64,000 nt of DNA from Corallococcus macrosporus (lineage in GTDB: Bacteria > Myxococcota > Myxococcia > Myxococcales > Myxococcaceae). A program made the translations under genes and the position numbers. The notes below the pieces were generated by a model. It saw only the letters and a list, made by a program, of their open reading frames with translations, did no database searches and had not been told where the DNA came from. Within the stretch, counting starts at the first letter, position 1; the number at the start of each line of letters is the position of its first letter. Shown here piece after piece: positions 53,882 to 62,591 of this stretch. Location of the stretch: positions 496,001 to 560,000 of the forward strand of contig NZ_JAFIMU010000009.1 in NCBI RefSeq assembly GCF_017302985.1, given 5' to 3'.

Positions 53882-56800
53882 CTAGCGCGCCGTCACGGCC
53901 CGGCCGCGCACCTGCTTCGCGGCCGGAGCGGTGGGGCTGGCGGGGTTGGCGGCCACCGCGGACGTGACGCTGAAGACCAGGTCGTCACGGTCGTTGTAGC
54001 TGCCCGCCACGCACGCGCTGGTCGGGGTGCTGCTGAAGCGGAACTGCGCGCGCACGGCGTGGTTGCCGGTGGTGCTGCCCACGGTGACGGGGAAGGAGAA
54101 CGTCTTCAGCCCCACCGCGGTGCAGGCCTGGGCGGTGGAGATGGCCGTCCACGACGGGGTGGTGGTGTTCGTCGTGTAATACAGGTCCAGCTGGTCGCTG
54201 GTGCCGTAGCACCACACCGTCACGTCCACGGTGAGCTGCTTGCCCGGGGCGATGATGCCCTGGTCCACCGTCTTGAGCACGATGCGGTCGATGCTCTCAT
54301 CCGAGTGGTAGACGCCGGTGGAGCCGTCCGCGCAGGTGGCGCCCAGCGTGTTGGGCTGGTTGGGCTCCACGCCGCCGGACACCGTGCCGCGGCCGTTGAC
54401 CAGCGTGGGGCCGGTGTCGCAGCCGCACACGGAGCCGCACGCCGGGGTGCGCAGGGTGGAGTTGTACGTGGCCACGGCGGGCGTGCACACGTTGGTGGTG
54501 GTGAAGCTGGACGCGGCGCTGTACGCGCTCGCGCCGCAGCTGTCCGTGGCCCGCGCGCGCCAGTGGTACGTCGTCAGGTTGGACAGGCCGGGCGTCACGT
54601 TCCACGCGCTGGAGGACAGGCCGGTGGCGCTGCGCACCACGTTGGTGAATGCGCTGTCGGTGGCCACCTGCACGTCGTAGCCGGCCGCGCTCGTCACGTC
54701 GGACCAGTCCAGCGCCGGGGCCAGCGCGACGCCGGTGGCGCCGGAGGCGGGCGAGGACAGCGTGGGGGCCGCCAGGGTGACGCAGCCGCGCGTGGTGAAG
54801 CTTCGCGCCGCGCTCCAGGCGCTGGTGCCGCCGCACGAGTTGAGCGCGCGCACGCGCCAGTAGTAGGCCGTGTTCGCCGTCAGGCCCGGGGACACCGTCC
54901 AGGCGCTGGCCACCAGCGAGTTGGCGCTGCGCACCACGTTGGTGAAGGCGCTGTCGGTGGCCACCTGGACCTCGTAGCCGGACACGCCCGTCACGTCCGC
55001 CCAGTCCAGCGCCGCGAGCAGCTCCACGCCGGTGGCGCCGGAGGCGGGGGTGGACAGCGAGGGCGCGCCGGGCGCCGCGCAGGTGGGCGTGGTGCAGGTG
55101 CACGCGGACGCCTGGCCGAAGCACGCGTTGCTGCTGGCGGGGACCACCGAGTAGCAGTACTGGCGGCCGTTGGCGACCTCCGGGTCCGTGTAGCTGGTGC
55201 CGGTGACGGTGGCGACGCGCGCCTTGCCGAAGTCACAGCCCGCGAAGCCCTCCGTCTTCATCACCCAGTACTGGCTGGCGCCCGCGGAGGCCGTCCAGGA
55301 CAGGCTCACCTGGCTGTCGCCCGGGGTGGCCGTGGTGGTGGGGGCCGCCGTGGGGCCCGCCGCGCAGCCGCCGTTGGTGGGCGCGGGCGTGGAGCAGGCG
55401 ATGTTGTGGCGGTTGTACGCGGCGTAGATGGCCGTCATGTGCGGCGTGCCGTCCGCCAGGTTGCCGTTGTCGTCGTCCGCGGCCAGCCACTGCATGTAGC
55501 CGTTCGTCGCGCCGCAGCCGTCGGACGTGCCCGCGGTGCAGTTGCAGGCGTGCCACGTGCCGATGTTGCCGGAGCCCTGGTAGAAGAGCTTGTTGCCCAG
55601 GAGGAACGCGTCGTTGGAGTTGTAGTTGAAGGGCGCCGCCGTGAGGTCGCGCGTCACCAGGTCCCACGCCGCCTGGCGCACGGGGGACGCGGCGCAGTGC
55701 ACCTGCTTGCTGCACGGGCCGGAGCCGGACGAGCACATCTTGCAGGTGAAGTTCTGCGGGGTGGCCGGGATGTTCGGCGCGCTCGCCGCCCAGTCCGCGT
55801 CACGCACGCCCGAGCAGCGCAGGTTGCACCAGGACTGGCCCGCCACCTGGGCCTCCTGCTGGTTGTAGCCCGTGCCGTCCGGCGTGAGGCCGCAGCCGGT
55901 GTTCGTCGTCTGGAAGAAGCCGTAGCCCACGCAGGACGTCTGCAGCCGCAGGATGCCCGCGATGTCCGCGTAGCCCTCGCTGGAGTTGGACAGGGAGCCG
56001 TTGGCGTCGAAGTTGTCCATGCCGTGGCCCCACTCGTGGTCGAACACCGCGCCAATCTCACCGGTGTTCCGGCAGCCGCCACCGGACTTGTAGAAGTTCA
56101 CGGTGCTGCCGTTCCAGAACGCGTTGCACGTGCTGGACAGGTTCACGTTGGACGTGAGCTGGCCCTGCAGCCAGGTGTTGGAGGGCAGCCAGCCGCGGGC
56201 GACCTCCTTGATCTTGTTCAGCTCGTAGAAGCTGGAGCGCGCCGCCGGCGTGTTGCCCGCGGACGTGCCCGCGGGCACCGTGCAGTCGTGGTCGTTGTTC
56301 ACGCCGCCCAGGTCCAGGCTGCCCGTGGCGGAGCTGACGTTCACGGCGCCGCAGCTGTCGGCGATCTTCACGTACTTGCCCGCGAGCGTCGTGGTGACGG
56401 TGCCGGCGCTGTAGTTGTAGATGCCCGCGCCGTCCGTGAAGTTGTTGGGCGACGTGAAGCCGGTGTTCGCCCACGGCATGGGGGTGCCGGGCTGCATGGT
56501 GCCGCACGTCTCCTTCGACGTGCAGGTGCCGATGTTGGTGGACGGGTACACGCCGCCCTTCACCTGGGCGTCGAAGTAGTGGTTGTCGTCCTCCACGGCC
56601 AGCACCTCGCCGGAGTTCGCGTCCACCGTCACCTTCCAGCGCTCGTGCTCGCCGGGGCTGGAGAAGCCGTAGCTCCACACCAGCGCGTGGCCGTAGCCCT
56701 GGCCGAACGCCGCGCCCGTGCGCGCGTAGGGGGCCACCTCCAGCGTGGGCTGCTGCCACAGGCTGGTGGGCGTCAGCGTCTGGCCCAGGAACGAGCTGCC

Positions 56801-57454
56801 CGCCGTCAGCGCCTGCGACGCGCTGAACGTGGGCTTCAGGTCGATGGCCACGTTGGACCACGCCTCCGTGCCCAGGAGGATGAGGTTGCCGTGGCTGATG
56901 GTGGCCGCCAGCCGGCCGTGCCGCACCGGCACGCCATTCACGACCTGCGGGATGTGCACCTGCCACAGCGAGTCCGTGACCTGCGTCACGCGCGGCGCGC
57001 CCAACTGCAGCAGGTCCACGCCCAGCGCTTCCTGGTGGTCCGCGACGAACTTGAAGACGAGCTCGCCCACGACGGACTCGTCCACGCCGCCCACCGAGCG
57101 GCCCAGCCCCTGACGGACGTCGTCCAGGCTGACGTTGTTGCGGTAGCCGTCACCGGGCAGCAGCGGGAAGCTGCCCTGGATGCCCGTGGGCATGCCGGAC
57201 AGCGGATCCAGGTACACCTGCACGCTGCCGCCGGTGCTGCTCAGGAACTTCGTCCACCGGTCCGCGCCCACGCGCGGCATCAGCGTGCGCGCCTTCTCCA
57301 GCGGCATGTTCTGGATGGGCAGGTACAGCTCCGGCTTGAAGAAGGCTTTCTTCGCCACCGCGCCCTGCTGCGCGGGCTGGGAGGGTTGGAATGCGTACGT
57401 CGTGGACGACACCAGGAGGGCTAGACAACACAACGCGGACCGCAAGGGGCGCAT
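53882..57454 (-). CDS. Secreted M36-type (fungalysin) metalloprotease with FnIII repeats
   Basis: A 1190-residue exoprotease. After a signal peptide (to TTYA) and an FTP-type propeptide (about 30-300), the catalytic domain has HEWGH at 473-477 and the third ligand Glu493 in SSEGYADIAG, as in M36 enzymes. Downstream are a FnIII-like segment and two highly similar FnIII-like repeats of about 99 residues (ALDWADVTGVSGYEVQVATD and ALDWSDVTSAAGYDVQVATD). The Cys-containing C-terminal domain (about 995-1161, with YNDRDDLVF) is shared with the M28 protease at 50535. A 29-residue tail rich in Ala, Pro and Arg ends the protein. A predatory or nutritional protease is inferred. Confidence 0.9.
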   Translation of the reverse strand: MRPLRSALCCLALLVSSTTYAFQPSQPAQQGAVAKKAFFKPELYLPIQNMPLEKARTLMPRVGADRWTKFLSSTGGSVQVYLDPLSGMPTGIQGSFPLLPGDGYRNNVSLDDVRQGLGRSVGGVDESVVGELVFKFVADHQEALGVDLLQLGAPRVTQVTDSLWQVHIPQVVNGVPVRHGRLAATISHGNLILLGTEAWSNVAIDLKPTFSASQALTAGSSFLGQTLTPTSLWQQPTLEVAPYARTGAAFGQGYGHALVWSYGFSSPGEHERWKVTVDANSGEVLAVEDDNHYFDAQVKGGVYPSTNIGTCTSKETCGTMQPGTPMPWANTGFTSPNNFTDGAGIYNYSAGTVTTTLAGKYVKIADSCGAVNVSSATGSLDLGGVNNDHDCTVPAGTSAGNTPAARSSFYELNKIKEVARGWLPSNTWLQGQLTSNVNLSSTCNAFWNGSTVNFYKSGGGCRNTGEIGAVFDHEWGHGMDNFDANGSLSNSSEGYADIAGILRLQTSCVGYGFFQTTNTGCGLTPDGTGYNQQEAQVAGQSWCNLRCSGVRDADWAASAPNIPATPQNFTCKMCSSGSGPCSKQVHCAASPVRQAAWDLVTRDLTAAPFNYNSNDAFLLGNKLFYQGSGNIGTWHACNCTAGTSDGCGATNGYMQWLAADDDNGNLADGTPHMTAIYAAYNRHNIACSTPAPTNGGCAAGPTAAPTTTATPGDSQVSLSWTASAGASQYWVMKTEGFAGCDFGKARVATVTGTSYTDPEVANGRQYCYSVVPASSNACFGQASACTCTTPTCAAPGAPSLSTPASGATGVELLAALDWADVTGVSGYEVQVATDSAFTNVVRSANSLVASAWTVSPGLTANTAYYWRVRALNSCGGTSAWSAARSFTTRGCVTLAAPTLSSPASGATGVALAPALDWSDVTSAAGYDVQVATDSAFTNVVRSATGLSSSAWNVTPGLSNLTTYHWRARATDSCGASAYSAASSFTTTNVCTPAVATYNSTLRTPACGSVCGCDTGPTLVNGRGTVSGGVEPNQPNTLGATCADGSTGVYHSDESIDRIVLKTVDQGIIAPGKQLTVDVTVWCYGTSDQLDLYYTTNTTTPSWTAISTAQACTAVGLKTFSFPVTVGSTTGNHAVRAQFRFSSTPTSACVAGSYNDRDDLVFSVTSAVAANPASPTAPAAKQVRGRAVTAR

Positions 57455-57569
57455 GTACGTCTCCTCGGATGATGCCGCCGGACGGGACCGGCGGGCTCCG
57501 GGGCGGAGCGCTCCCTGCTTAGGTCAAACGCATTTTAAAAGTGTATTGCGGCTATTCCTGAGTATCTTC

Positions 57570-57596
57570 GATTTAGAGAATTTGAAGGGAAGTCAA
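57570..57596 (-). promoter_or_regulatory. Possible promoter for the M36 protease gene
   Basis: On the minus strand, TTGACT (57591-57596) and TAAATC (57570-57575) are separated by 15 bp in an unusually AT-rich patch, about 115 bp upstream of the protease ATG. The spacing is short, so the assignment is tentative. Confidence 0.3.
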
Positions 57597-59116
57597 GGGC
57601 TTGAAGTGTTCACTACAGGGCCAGGCCAGAGCCGGACCCGGTCGTCCTGGATGAGCTTGCCGTTCACGGCGTCGGTGGTGCCGCTGGCCATGAAGCGGCG
57701 GGGCGCCTCGCGCGTGGCGACGAGCGCGGCCTCCACCCACACGAGCAGGAGCACCGCCCCGGCGAGCACCGGCAGCCTCCGGGCCACGGCCGCGTGGCGG
57801 TCCGCCAGGACCTTCAGCGGCAGCACCAGGAGCGGCAGGAGCGCGGGGAAGACGACGAGCAGCCCACGCGCGTAGCCGAAGAAGGCGAGCGTGACGAGCA
57901 CCCGGTGCAGCACCACCAGCGACAGCAGCCGGAAGGGCGCGTGCGCGGGCCTTAGCGACAGCGCCATCCCGGCGAGCAGCAGCGCCGCGAGCGGCCACTT
58001 GAGCCACGCCGCGTCGGGGACGAACACGTCCACCGGAGCGCGCTCGCCGGTGAGCCCCCCGGGCACGTCCGACACGCCGACGCCCAGGCTCAGGCCGTCC
58101 AGCCACAGGTCCAGCTTCGTCCACAGGAGCCGGGCCGCGTCGCCGGGGGCCTCCACCATCCAGCGCAGGCCTTCCGCGTAGCCGTGCAAGAGCAGGCGCC
58201 GGTGCTCCGGGCGGGAGGGGTCCAGCTGGCCGTTGCTGCCGCCCTGGTTGATCAGCGCGGGCGTGAAGCCGCCGGTGGCGCGCGCGTGGTTTGCCATCGC
58301 GAAGTTGAGCGGCCCGTACACCGTGACGGGCACCCACTCCGGCAGCGGCTCCAGGTGCGGTGCGCGCGCGTTCAACTCGCGCATCGTGTCCAGGTTGCGC
58401 AGGGCGGAAGGCACGAGCAGCAGCAGGGACACGCCCACCGCCGCGCCCCAGCGCAGGGCCCATGGCTTCCAATCCCAGGGATGCGAGCGCGCGGTCCACG
58501 CGTACCCGAGCAGGAATGGCCACAGCCCCAGGTGCTCCGCGCGGGTGAGCGTGCCCAACCCCATCACCGCGCCCAGGGCCAGCACCTCGCCCCGGGACGG
58601 CGCCCGGCCGCCCACGCGCAGGCCCAGCGCGCACGTGAAACACAGCCACAGCGCGGACAATGTTTCATTGCTGTACGTGGTGGACAGCACCAGCCACCCG
58701 AAGCTCGCGGCGTACAGCCCCGCCGCCACGAAGCTCCACGCCGTCCCCAGCAGGCGCCGCCAGAAGCCAAAGCAGAGCGCCACCGTGGCCGCCCCCAGAC
58801 AGGCGAGCGCCAGCTTGTACGGCAGCGCGCTGCCCCGGGGCTCCCCCATCACCCGGTACAGCCACCCCAGCAGCGCGGGGAACAGGGGCGGGTGGTAGGG
58901 CAGGGCGGCGGGGCCCTCGTGGCCGCGGGCCAGGTCCAGCGCGGCGGTGTGGAAGAAGCGCGCGTCACCCGCGAAGAAGACGGAGAAGGGCCAGTCCCGG
59001 TCCGGCGCGCCCGCCAGGTACAGCCCGCGCAACAGCAGGCTGGCGGCGAACGTGGCCGCCATGCCCCAGGCCGCCGGGTGCCTCCGGAAGGCGTCTGGCA
59101 GGGAACGCAGGGCCAC
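57593..59116 (-). CDS. GT39/ArnT-like membrane glycosyltransferase
   Basis: A 507-residue integral membrane protein with about eleven helices. The first periplasmic loop reads FFAGDARFFHTAALDLARGH, then YHPPLFPALLGWLY: an acidic residue followed by HPP, the pattern of GT-C polyprenyl-phosphate-dependent sugar transferases (PMT/ArnT group). LGTLTRAEHLGLWPFLLGY and a C-terminal periplasmic domain are consistent. It would move a sugar from a lipid carrier to a protein, lipid or glycan acceptor; the acceptor is unknown. Divergent from tesB. Confidence 0.78.
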   Translation of the reverse strand: MALRSLPDAFRRHPAAWGMAATFAASLLLRGLYLAGAPDRDWPFSVFFAGDARFFHTAALDLARGHEGPAALPYHPPLFPALLGWLYRVMGEPRGSALPYKLALACLGAATVALCFGFWRRLLGTAWSFVAAGLYAASFGWLVLSTTYSNETLSALWLCFTCALGLRVGGRAPSRGEVLALGAVMGLGTLTRAEHLGLWPFLLGYAWTARSHPWDWKPWALRWGAAVGVSLLLLVPSALRNLDTMRELNARAPHLEPLPEWVPVTVYGPLNFAMANHARATGGFTPALINQGGSNGQLDPSRPEHRRLLLHGYAEGLRWMVEAPGDAARLLWTKLDLWLDGLSLGVGVSDVPGGLTGERAPVDVFVPDAAWLKWPLAALLLAGMALSLRPAHAPFRLLSLVVLHRVLVTLAFFGYARGLLVVFPALLPLLVLPLKVLADRHAAVARRLPVLAGAVLLLVWVEAALVATREAPRRFMASGTTDAVNGKLIQDDRVRLWPGPVVNTSSP

Positions 59117-59222
59117 GGGCTCGGCTCCTTCCGAGGAGAAAGGCGCCGCACTCTACATTGGCCCGCGCGCGCCGGCCGGGGGCTGGGGTATGGACGGGGT
59201 GCGTCAAAACGGGAGGACGGAC

Positions 59223-60092
59223 ATGAGCCGGGTGCTGGACGAGCTGTTGGGGCTTTTGAAGCTGGAGCCCATCGAGGAGAACCTCTTCCGCGGCGCCAGC
59301 CAGGACCTGGGCTTCCGGCAGCTCTTCGGAGGGCAGGTGCTGGGGCAGTCCGTCTCCGCCGCCAGCCAGACGGTGGAGGAGAAGCGCACAGTGCACTCGC
59401 TGCACGGCTACTTCCTGCGCCCCGGCGACGCGGGCCTCCCCGTCGTCTACACCGTGGACCGCGTGCGCGACGGCGGCAGCTTCACCACCCGCCGCGTGGT
59501 GGCCATCCAGAAGGGCCAGCCCATCTTCACGCTGATGGCGTCCTTCCAGGGCGACGAGCCGGGCTTCACGCACCAGGCCACCATGCCGGACGTGCCGCCC
59601 CCGGAGTCGCTGCCCACGGACCTGGAGCTCCTGGGCCGCCACGCGGGCCGGATGTCCGAGCGGCACCGGGAGAAGTTCCTCTCCCCCAAGCCCATCGAGA
59701 TGCGCCCGGTGACGTACGTGGACCCCTTCGAGCCCACCGCCGAGCCGCCCGTGAAGCACGTCTGGTTCCGCGCCGACGGCGCCATGCCCGACGAGCCCCA
59801 GGTGCACCGCTACGTGCTCGCCTACGCCAGCGACTTCAACCTGCTGGGCACCGCGCTCCAGCCGCACGCGCTGACGTTCCTCAAGCCGGGCTTCCAGATG
59901 GCCAGCCTGGACCACGCGCTCTGGTTCCACGGCGACCTGAAGGTCAACGACTGGCTGCTCTACACCATCGAGAGCCCCTGGGCCGGCAACGCCCGCGGCC
60001 TCGCGCGCGGGCACGTCTTCACCCGGGACGGGCGGCTCGTGGCCTCCGTGGCCCAGGAAGGCCTGCTGCGCCAGCGCACGGACGCGCGCTGA
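59223..60092 (+). CDS. tesB: Acyl-CoA thioesterase II
   Basis: A 289-residue double-hotdog thioesterase that hydrolyses acyl-CoA to free fatty acid and CoA. Typical stretches are ENLFRGASQDLGFRQLFGGQ, VLGQSVSAASQTV, HSLHGYFLRPGD, VRDGGSFTTRRVVAIQ and the C-terminal SLDHALWFH, ESPWAGNARGLARG and ASVAQEGLLR, which contain the Asp, Ser/Thr and Gln of the catalytic triad. The ATG at 59223 matches the family start. Confidence 0.95.
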   Translation: MSRVLDELLGLLKLEPIEENLFRGASQDLGFRQLFGGQVLGQSVSAASQTVEEKRTVHSLHGYFLRPGDAGLPVVYTVDRVRDGGSFTTRRVVAIQKGQPIFTLMASFQGDEPGFTHQATMPDVPPPESLPTDLELLGRHAGRMSERHREKFLSPKPIEMRPVTYVDPFEPTAEPPVKHVWFRADGAMPDEPQVHRYVLAYASDFNLLGTALQPHALTFLKPGFQMASLDHALWFHGDLKVNDWLLYTIESPWAGNARGLARGHVFTRDGRLVASVAQEGLLRQRTDAR

Positions 60093-60101
60093 CAGAAGGT
60101 C

Positions 60102-60668
60102 CTAGAAGTGCGGCCCCGGGAGGACCCGGGGACGGGGGCCCAGGTCGATGACGCCGCCGGGCCTGTCGTCGTCCGAGCCCGTGGTGGGCTCGAAGAGCAT
60201 GCTCACCGCCACCAGCGAGCCCAGCACCACCGCGCCGATGGTGCCCGTCAACAGCAGCGTCTTGCCCAGGCTGAACTCGCGCAGCCGGGCGTGGTCCACC
60301 TCCGTCAGCGGCACCACGAGCGCGGGCGCGGAGGCGCCGGAGGTGGAGCCCTCCAGCGGCACGCCCCGGAAGCGGTCGGCGTCCACGCCCACCTCGATGA
60401 AGCGCTGGAACTCCGCGTCCTCCTGCGCCGCCCGGGCCAGCGCCAGCGGCGTGTCCGAGCTGAACTGGTGCGCCTTGCCCTCCACGTCCCGCACCGTGCG
60501 CCGGCGCTCCGTGGGGCGGTTGAGCATCACGTCCCCCAGCTCCACCATCAGCGCCGCGTTCTCGTCCTTGAAGCCGTCCAGCCGCGCGAGCTCCGGCTTG
60601 GGAATGGCATAGGTCGTGGTGCAGGACGCCAGCAGGGCTACGGCGGTCAGCGCGGCGCACAGGCGCAT
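60102..60668 (-). CDS. Hypothetical lipoprotein with C-terminal membrane helix
   Basis: A 188-residue lipoprotein, lipobox LLASC. The N-terminal half is helical and charged (DGFKDENAALMVELGDVMLN), with a repeated pattern around RRRTVRDVEGKAHQF. A hydrophobic helix (LLLTGTIGAVVLGSLVAVSM) near residues 140-160 is unusual in a lipoprotein and may insert in the inner membrane. GAGGAG lies 8 bp before the ATG at 60668. I do not recognise the family. Confidence 0.65.
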   Translation of the reverse strand: MRLCAALTAVALLASCTTTYAIPKPELARLDGFKDENAALMVELGDVMLNRPTERRRTVRDVEGKAHQFSSDTPLALARAAQEDAEFQRFIEVGVDADRFRGVPLEGSTSGASAPALVVPLTEVDHARLREFSLGKTLLLTGTIGAVVLGSLVAVSMLFEPTTGSDDDRPGGVIDLGPRPRVLPGPHF

Positions 60669-60749
60669 GAGACGGCTCCTCGGGATGGGCACGGAAAGCC
60701 TATCCCGGGGCGTGCCCCGGCGACTACCGGGGCACGCGGGTCAGGTGTC

Positions 60750-61970
60750 TCACTTCAACTGGTAGTTGGCATCCAGCACGTCCGCCTTCGAGCGGCCCAT
60801 CACCCAGCCGTCGTGGTAGACGACGCCCACCGGCGCGACGGTGTCGTTCCGGTACAGGCCAATCTTCAGGTAGTTGAGCTGCCCGGAGTACTGCGTCGCG
60901 ATGTAGCGCTTGGGCAGCACCAGGTTGCCATTGTAGTACAGCTCCACGAAGCCCACGGTGGCGTTGGGGGACCACTTCACGTGGAAGATGAAGTCATGCC
61001 ACGCGTTGCGCACCAGCGGCGTCTTCCAGACGATGACGCCCGGGTCCCCGCCGATGTTGAGCCGCATCTCCTCGCCGTAGACGTAGAACTCCACCGGCGG
61101 TGAGCCGCAGCAGCCGTCGTGGTGCCACTGGGTGAAGAGCTGCCAGGTGTTCACGCTGGGGAAGTCCGACGCGAAGCGCGTGCTCCAGCGGTACCAGTAC
61201 TCGGAGCCCGCCGCCTCCTTCGTCTGCTTGAAGATTTCGTTCCGGTTGCCGCTGGAGTTGATGGGGTCGTCGCCCTGCTTCACCGTGGCCTTGAGCGCGT
61301 AGCCGCCCTCGCGCACCGGCGACGGAATCACCTGCAGCCGGTCCGACGACATCATCTGCGTGCCGTCCCACTGGCTGCGGTCGCCGGACTCGAAGTCGCC
61401 GCGCCACACGATGCCGCTGGGGGCGGGGGACGGCGTCGTGCCGGCGCACGGACGCGCCTCCGAGATGCTGGCCCAGTCGTTGAGGGTGTTGCCCTGCACG
61501 GTGACGCGGATGCGGCGCGCGCTCACCGCCGTGAAGGCATACGTCTCCGCCGCGGCCGTCGTGCCCTTGCTCTTGCCGCTGTACACCTGCGTGTAGGTGT
61601 AGCCGTCCGGAGACACGGAGATGGTGAACGTGTTCACCCGCGTGTCGCCCTGGTGCCAGGCCACCGCCATGGCGCCCACCGTCTTCGTGGCGCCCAGGTC
61701 GTAGTCAATCCACTGGCCCTTGCCCAGGCTGCTCCAGCGCGTGGTGAGCAGGTCGTCCAGCGTGTTCGCCGCGACGCTGCCGGTGCCGTCGTCGCCGCTG
61801 GCCTTCACGCTGCTGGGGGTGAGCTGCGTGCAGCTCGTGGTGGCGAGGTCTTCGCCGGAGGACTCGAGCGCCGGCGTGCGGTCTTCATCCGGAAGCGAAC
61901 CGTCCGCGGCGCCACAACCGACGGCGCCCAGGACGAACAACGTTTCAACCAGGAGGAGGGTTTTCTTCAA
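60750..61970 (-). CDS. Lipoprotein with F5/8-type C domain and polysaccharide-lyase-like domain
   Basis: A 406-residue exported protein. The leader KKTLLLVETLFVLGAVGC ends in a lipobox. Residues about 45-170 form a discoidin-like sugar-binding domain (NTLDDLLTTRWSSLGKGQWI, YDLGATKTVGAMAVAWHQGD, RRIRVTVQGNTLNDW). The C-terminal 230 residues (WRGDFESGDRSQWDG, YWYRWSTRFASDFPSVNTWQ, LFTQWHHDG, WHDFIFHVKWSP) fit the heparin-lyase-like jelly roll (Polysacc_lyase). It probably cleaves or binds an acidic polysaccharide. The TTG at 61970 is the best start for the signal peptide, though no ribosome site is evident. Confidence 0.75.
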   Translation of the reverse strand: MKKTLLLVETLFVLGAVGCGAADGSLPDEDRTPALESSGEDLATTSCTQLTPSSVKASGDDGTGSVAANTLDDLLTTRWSSLGKGQWIDYDLGATKTVGAMAVAWHQGDTRVNTFTISVSPDGYTYTQVYSGKSKGTTAAAETYAFTAVSARRIRVTVQGNTLNDWASISEARPCAGTTPSPAPSGIVWRGDFESGDRSQWDGTQMMSSDRLQVIPSPVREGGYALKATVKQGDDPINSSGNRNEIFKQTKEAAGSEYWYRWSTRFASDFPSVNTWQLFTQWHHDGCCGSPPVEFYVYGEEMRLNIGGDPGVIVWKTPLVRNAWHDFIFHVKWSPNATVGFVELYYNGNLVLPKRYIATQYSGQLNYLKIGLYRNDTVAPVGVVYHDGWVMGRSKADVLDANYQLK

Positions 61971-62591
61971 GGGGGAGGCCCAGGGGGAAAGGACAGGCAG
62001 AAAAAAGCCATGCTCCCAGGACAGGAGACGGGGGCGTGGCCGGGAAATGTCTGGCTTTACGGCGGGGCAGTCCCCTCGCGTGCTTCCGGACCTGTGCGAC
62101 AGGGCCGTGTCGACGGGAGGAGAAAGACAGCGTGACGTGTGTGGGTTTTGCTCCATCCGGCAGCGGGGAAGGCTGCCGTGCTCCAAGGTGACAATCGGAA
62201 TAGCGAAGTTTTATTTCGAACACAAGCGACGTTGAGCCCGCTTGCATGCCGGGCAGGTTCAGCGCCCAAAGACAGACATCAATTTCAGACGGCCCGGTTG
62301 GAATCCTTCAACCCACCGGCAGGGGCGATACGGCGCGTCGCGTGGGAGGCGTACCGGCGGAGCGCGGGCCCGTTTCACGCCGCGGCTTGTGGTGCGGTGT
62401 GGGGACACGCACGCTGTGTTACGGGCAGGGCAATTCGGACCCGTGTCCGGTGGCGACGTGAGTGGCGGACACCCCCTTTGCCGCCGACTTGCGATGACGG
62501 AAGAATCAGGCAGAACCCCTCCTGAAATGTCCGTGGACTGCCAGGAAGCCCGCCGCGCCGCGGCCATGAGGCCGGTCGAGTGACGCACCCC
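61971..62591. other. Long divergent intergenic region
   Basis: About 620 bp between the divergent lyase-like and PilZ/sigma-54 activator genes. It contains AT-rich patches near 62200-62225 and 62268-62290 that may hold promoters. Open frames inside it lack ribosome sites and protein similarity. No small RNA or riboswitch was recognised. Confidence 0.5.

Noticed and set aside
54059-57424. Long plus-strand frame opposite the M36 protease
   Set aside because: Gly/Arg/Ala/Val-rich shadow frame without motifs; the opposite strand carries HEWGH and a signal peptide.
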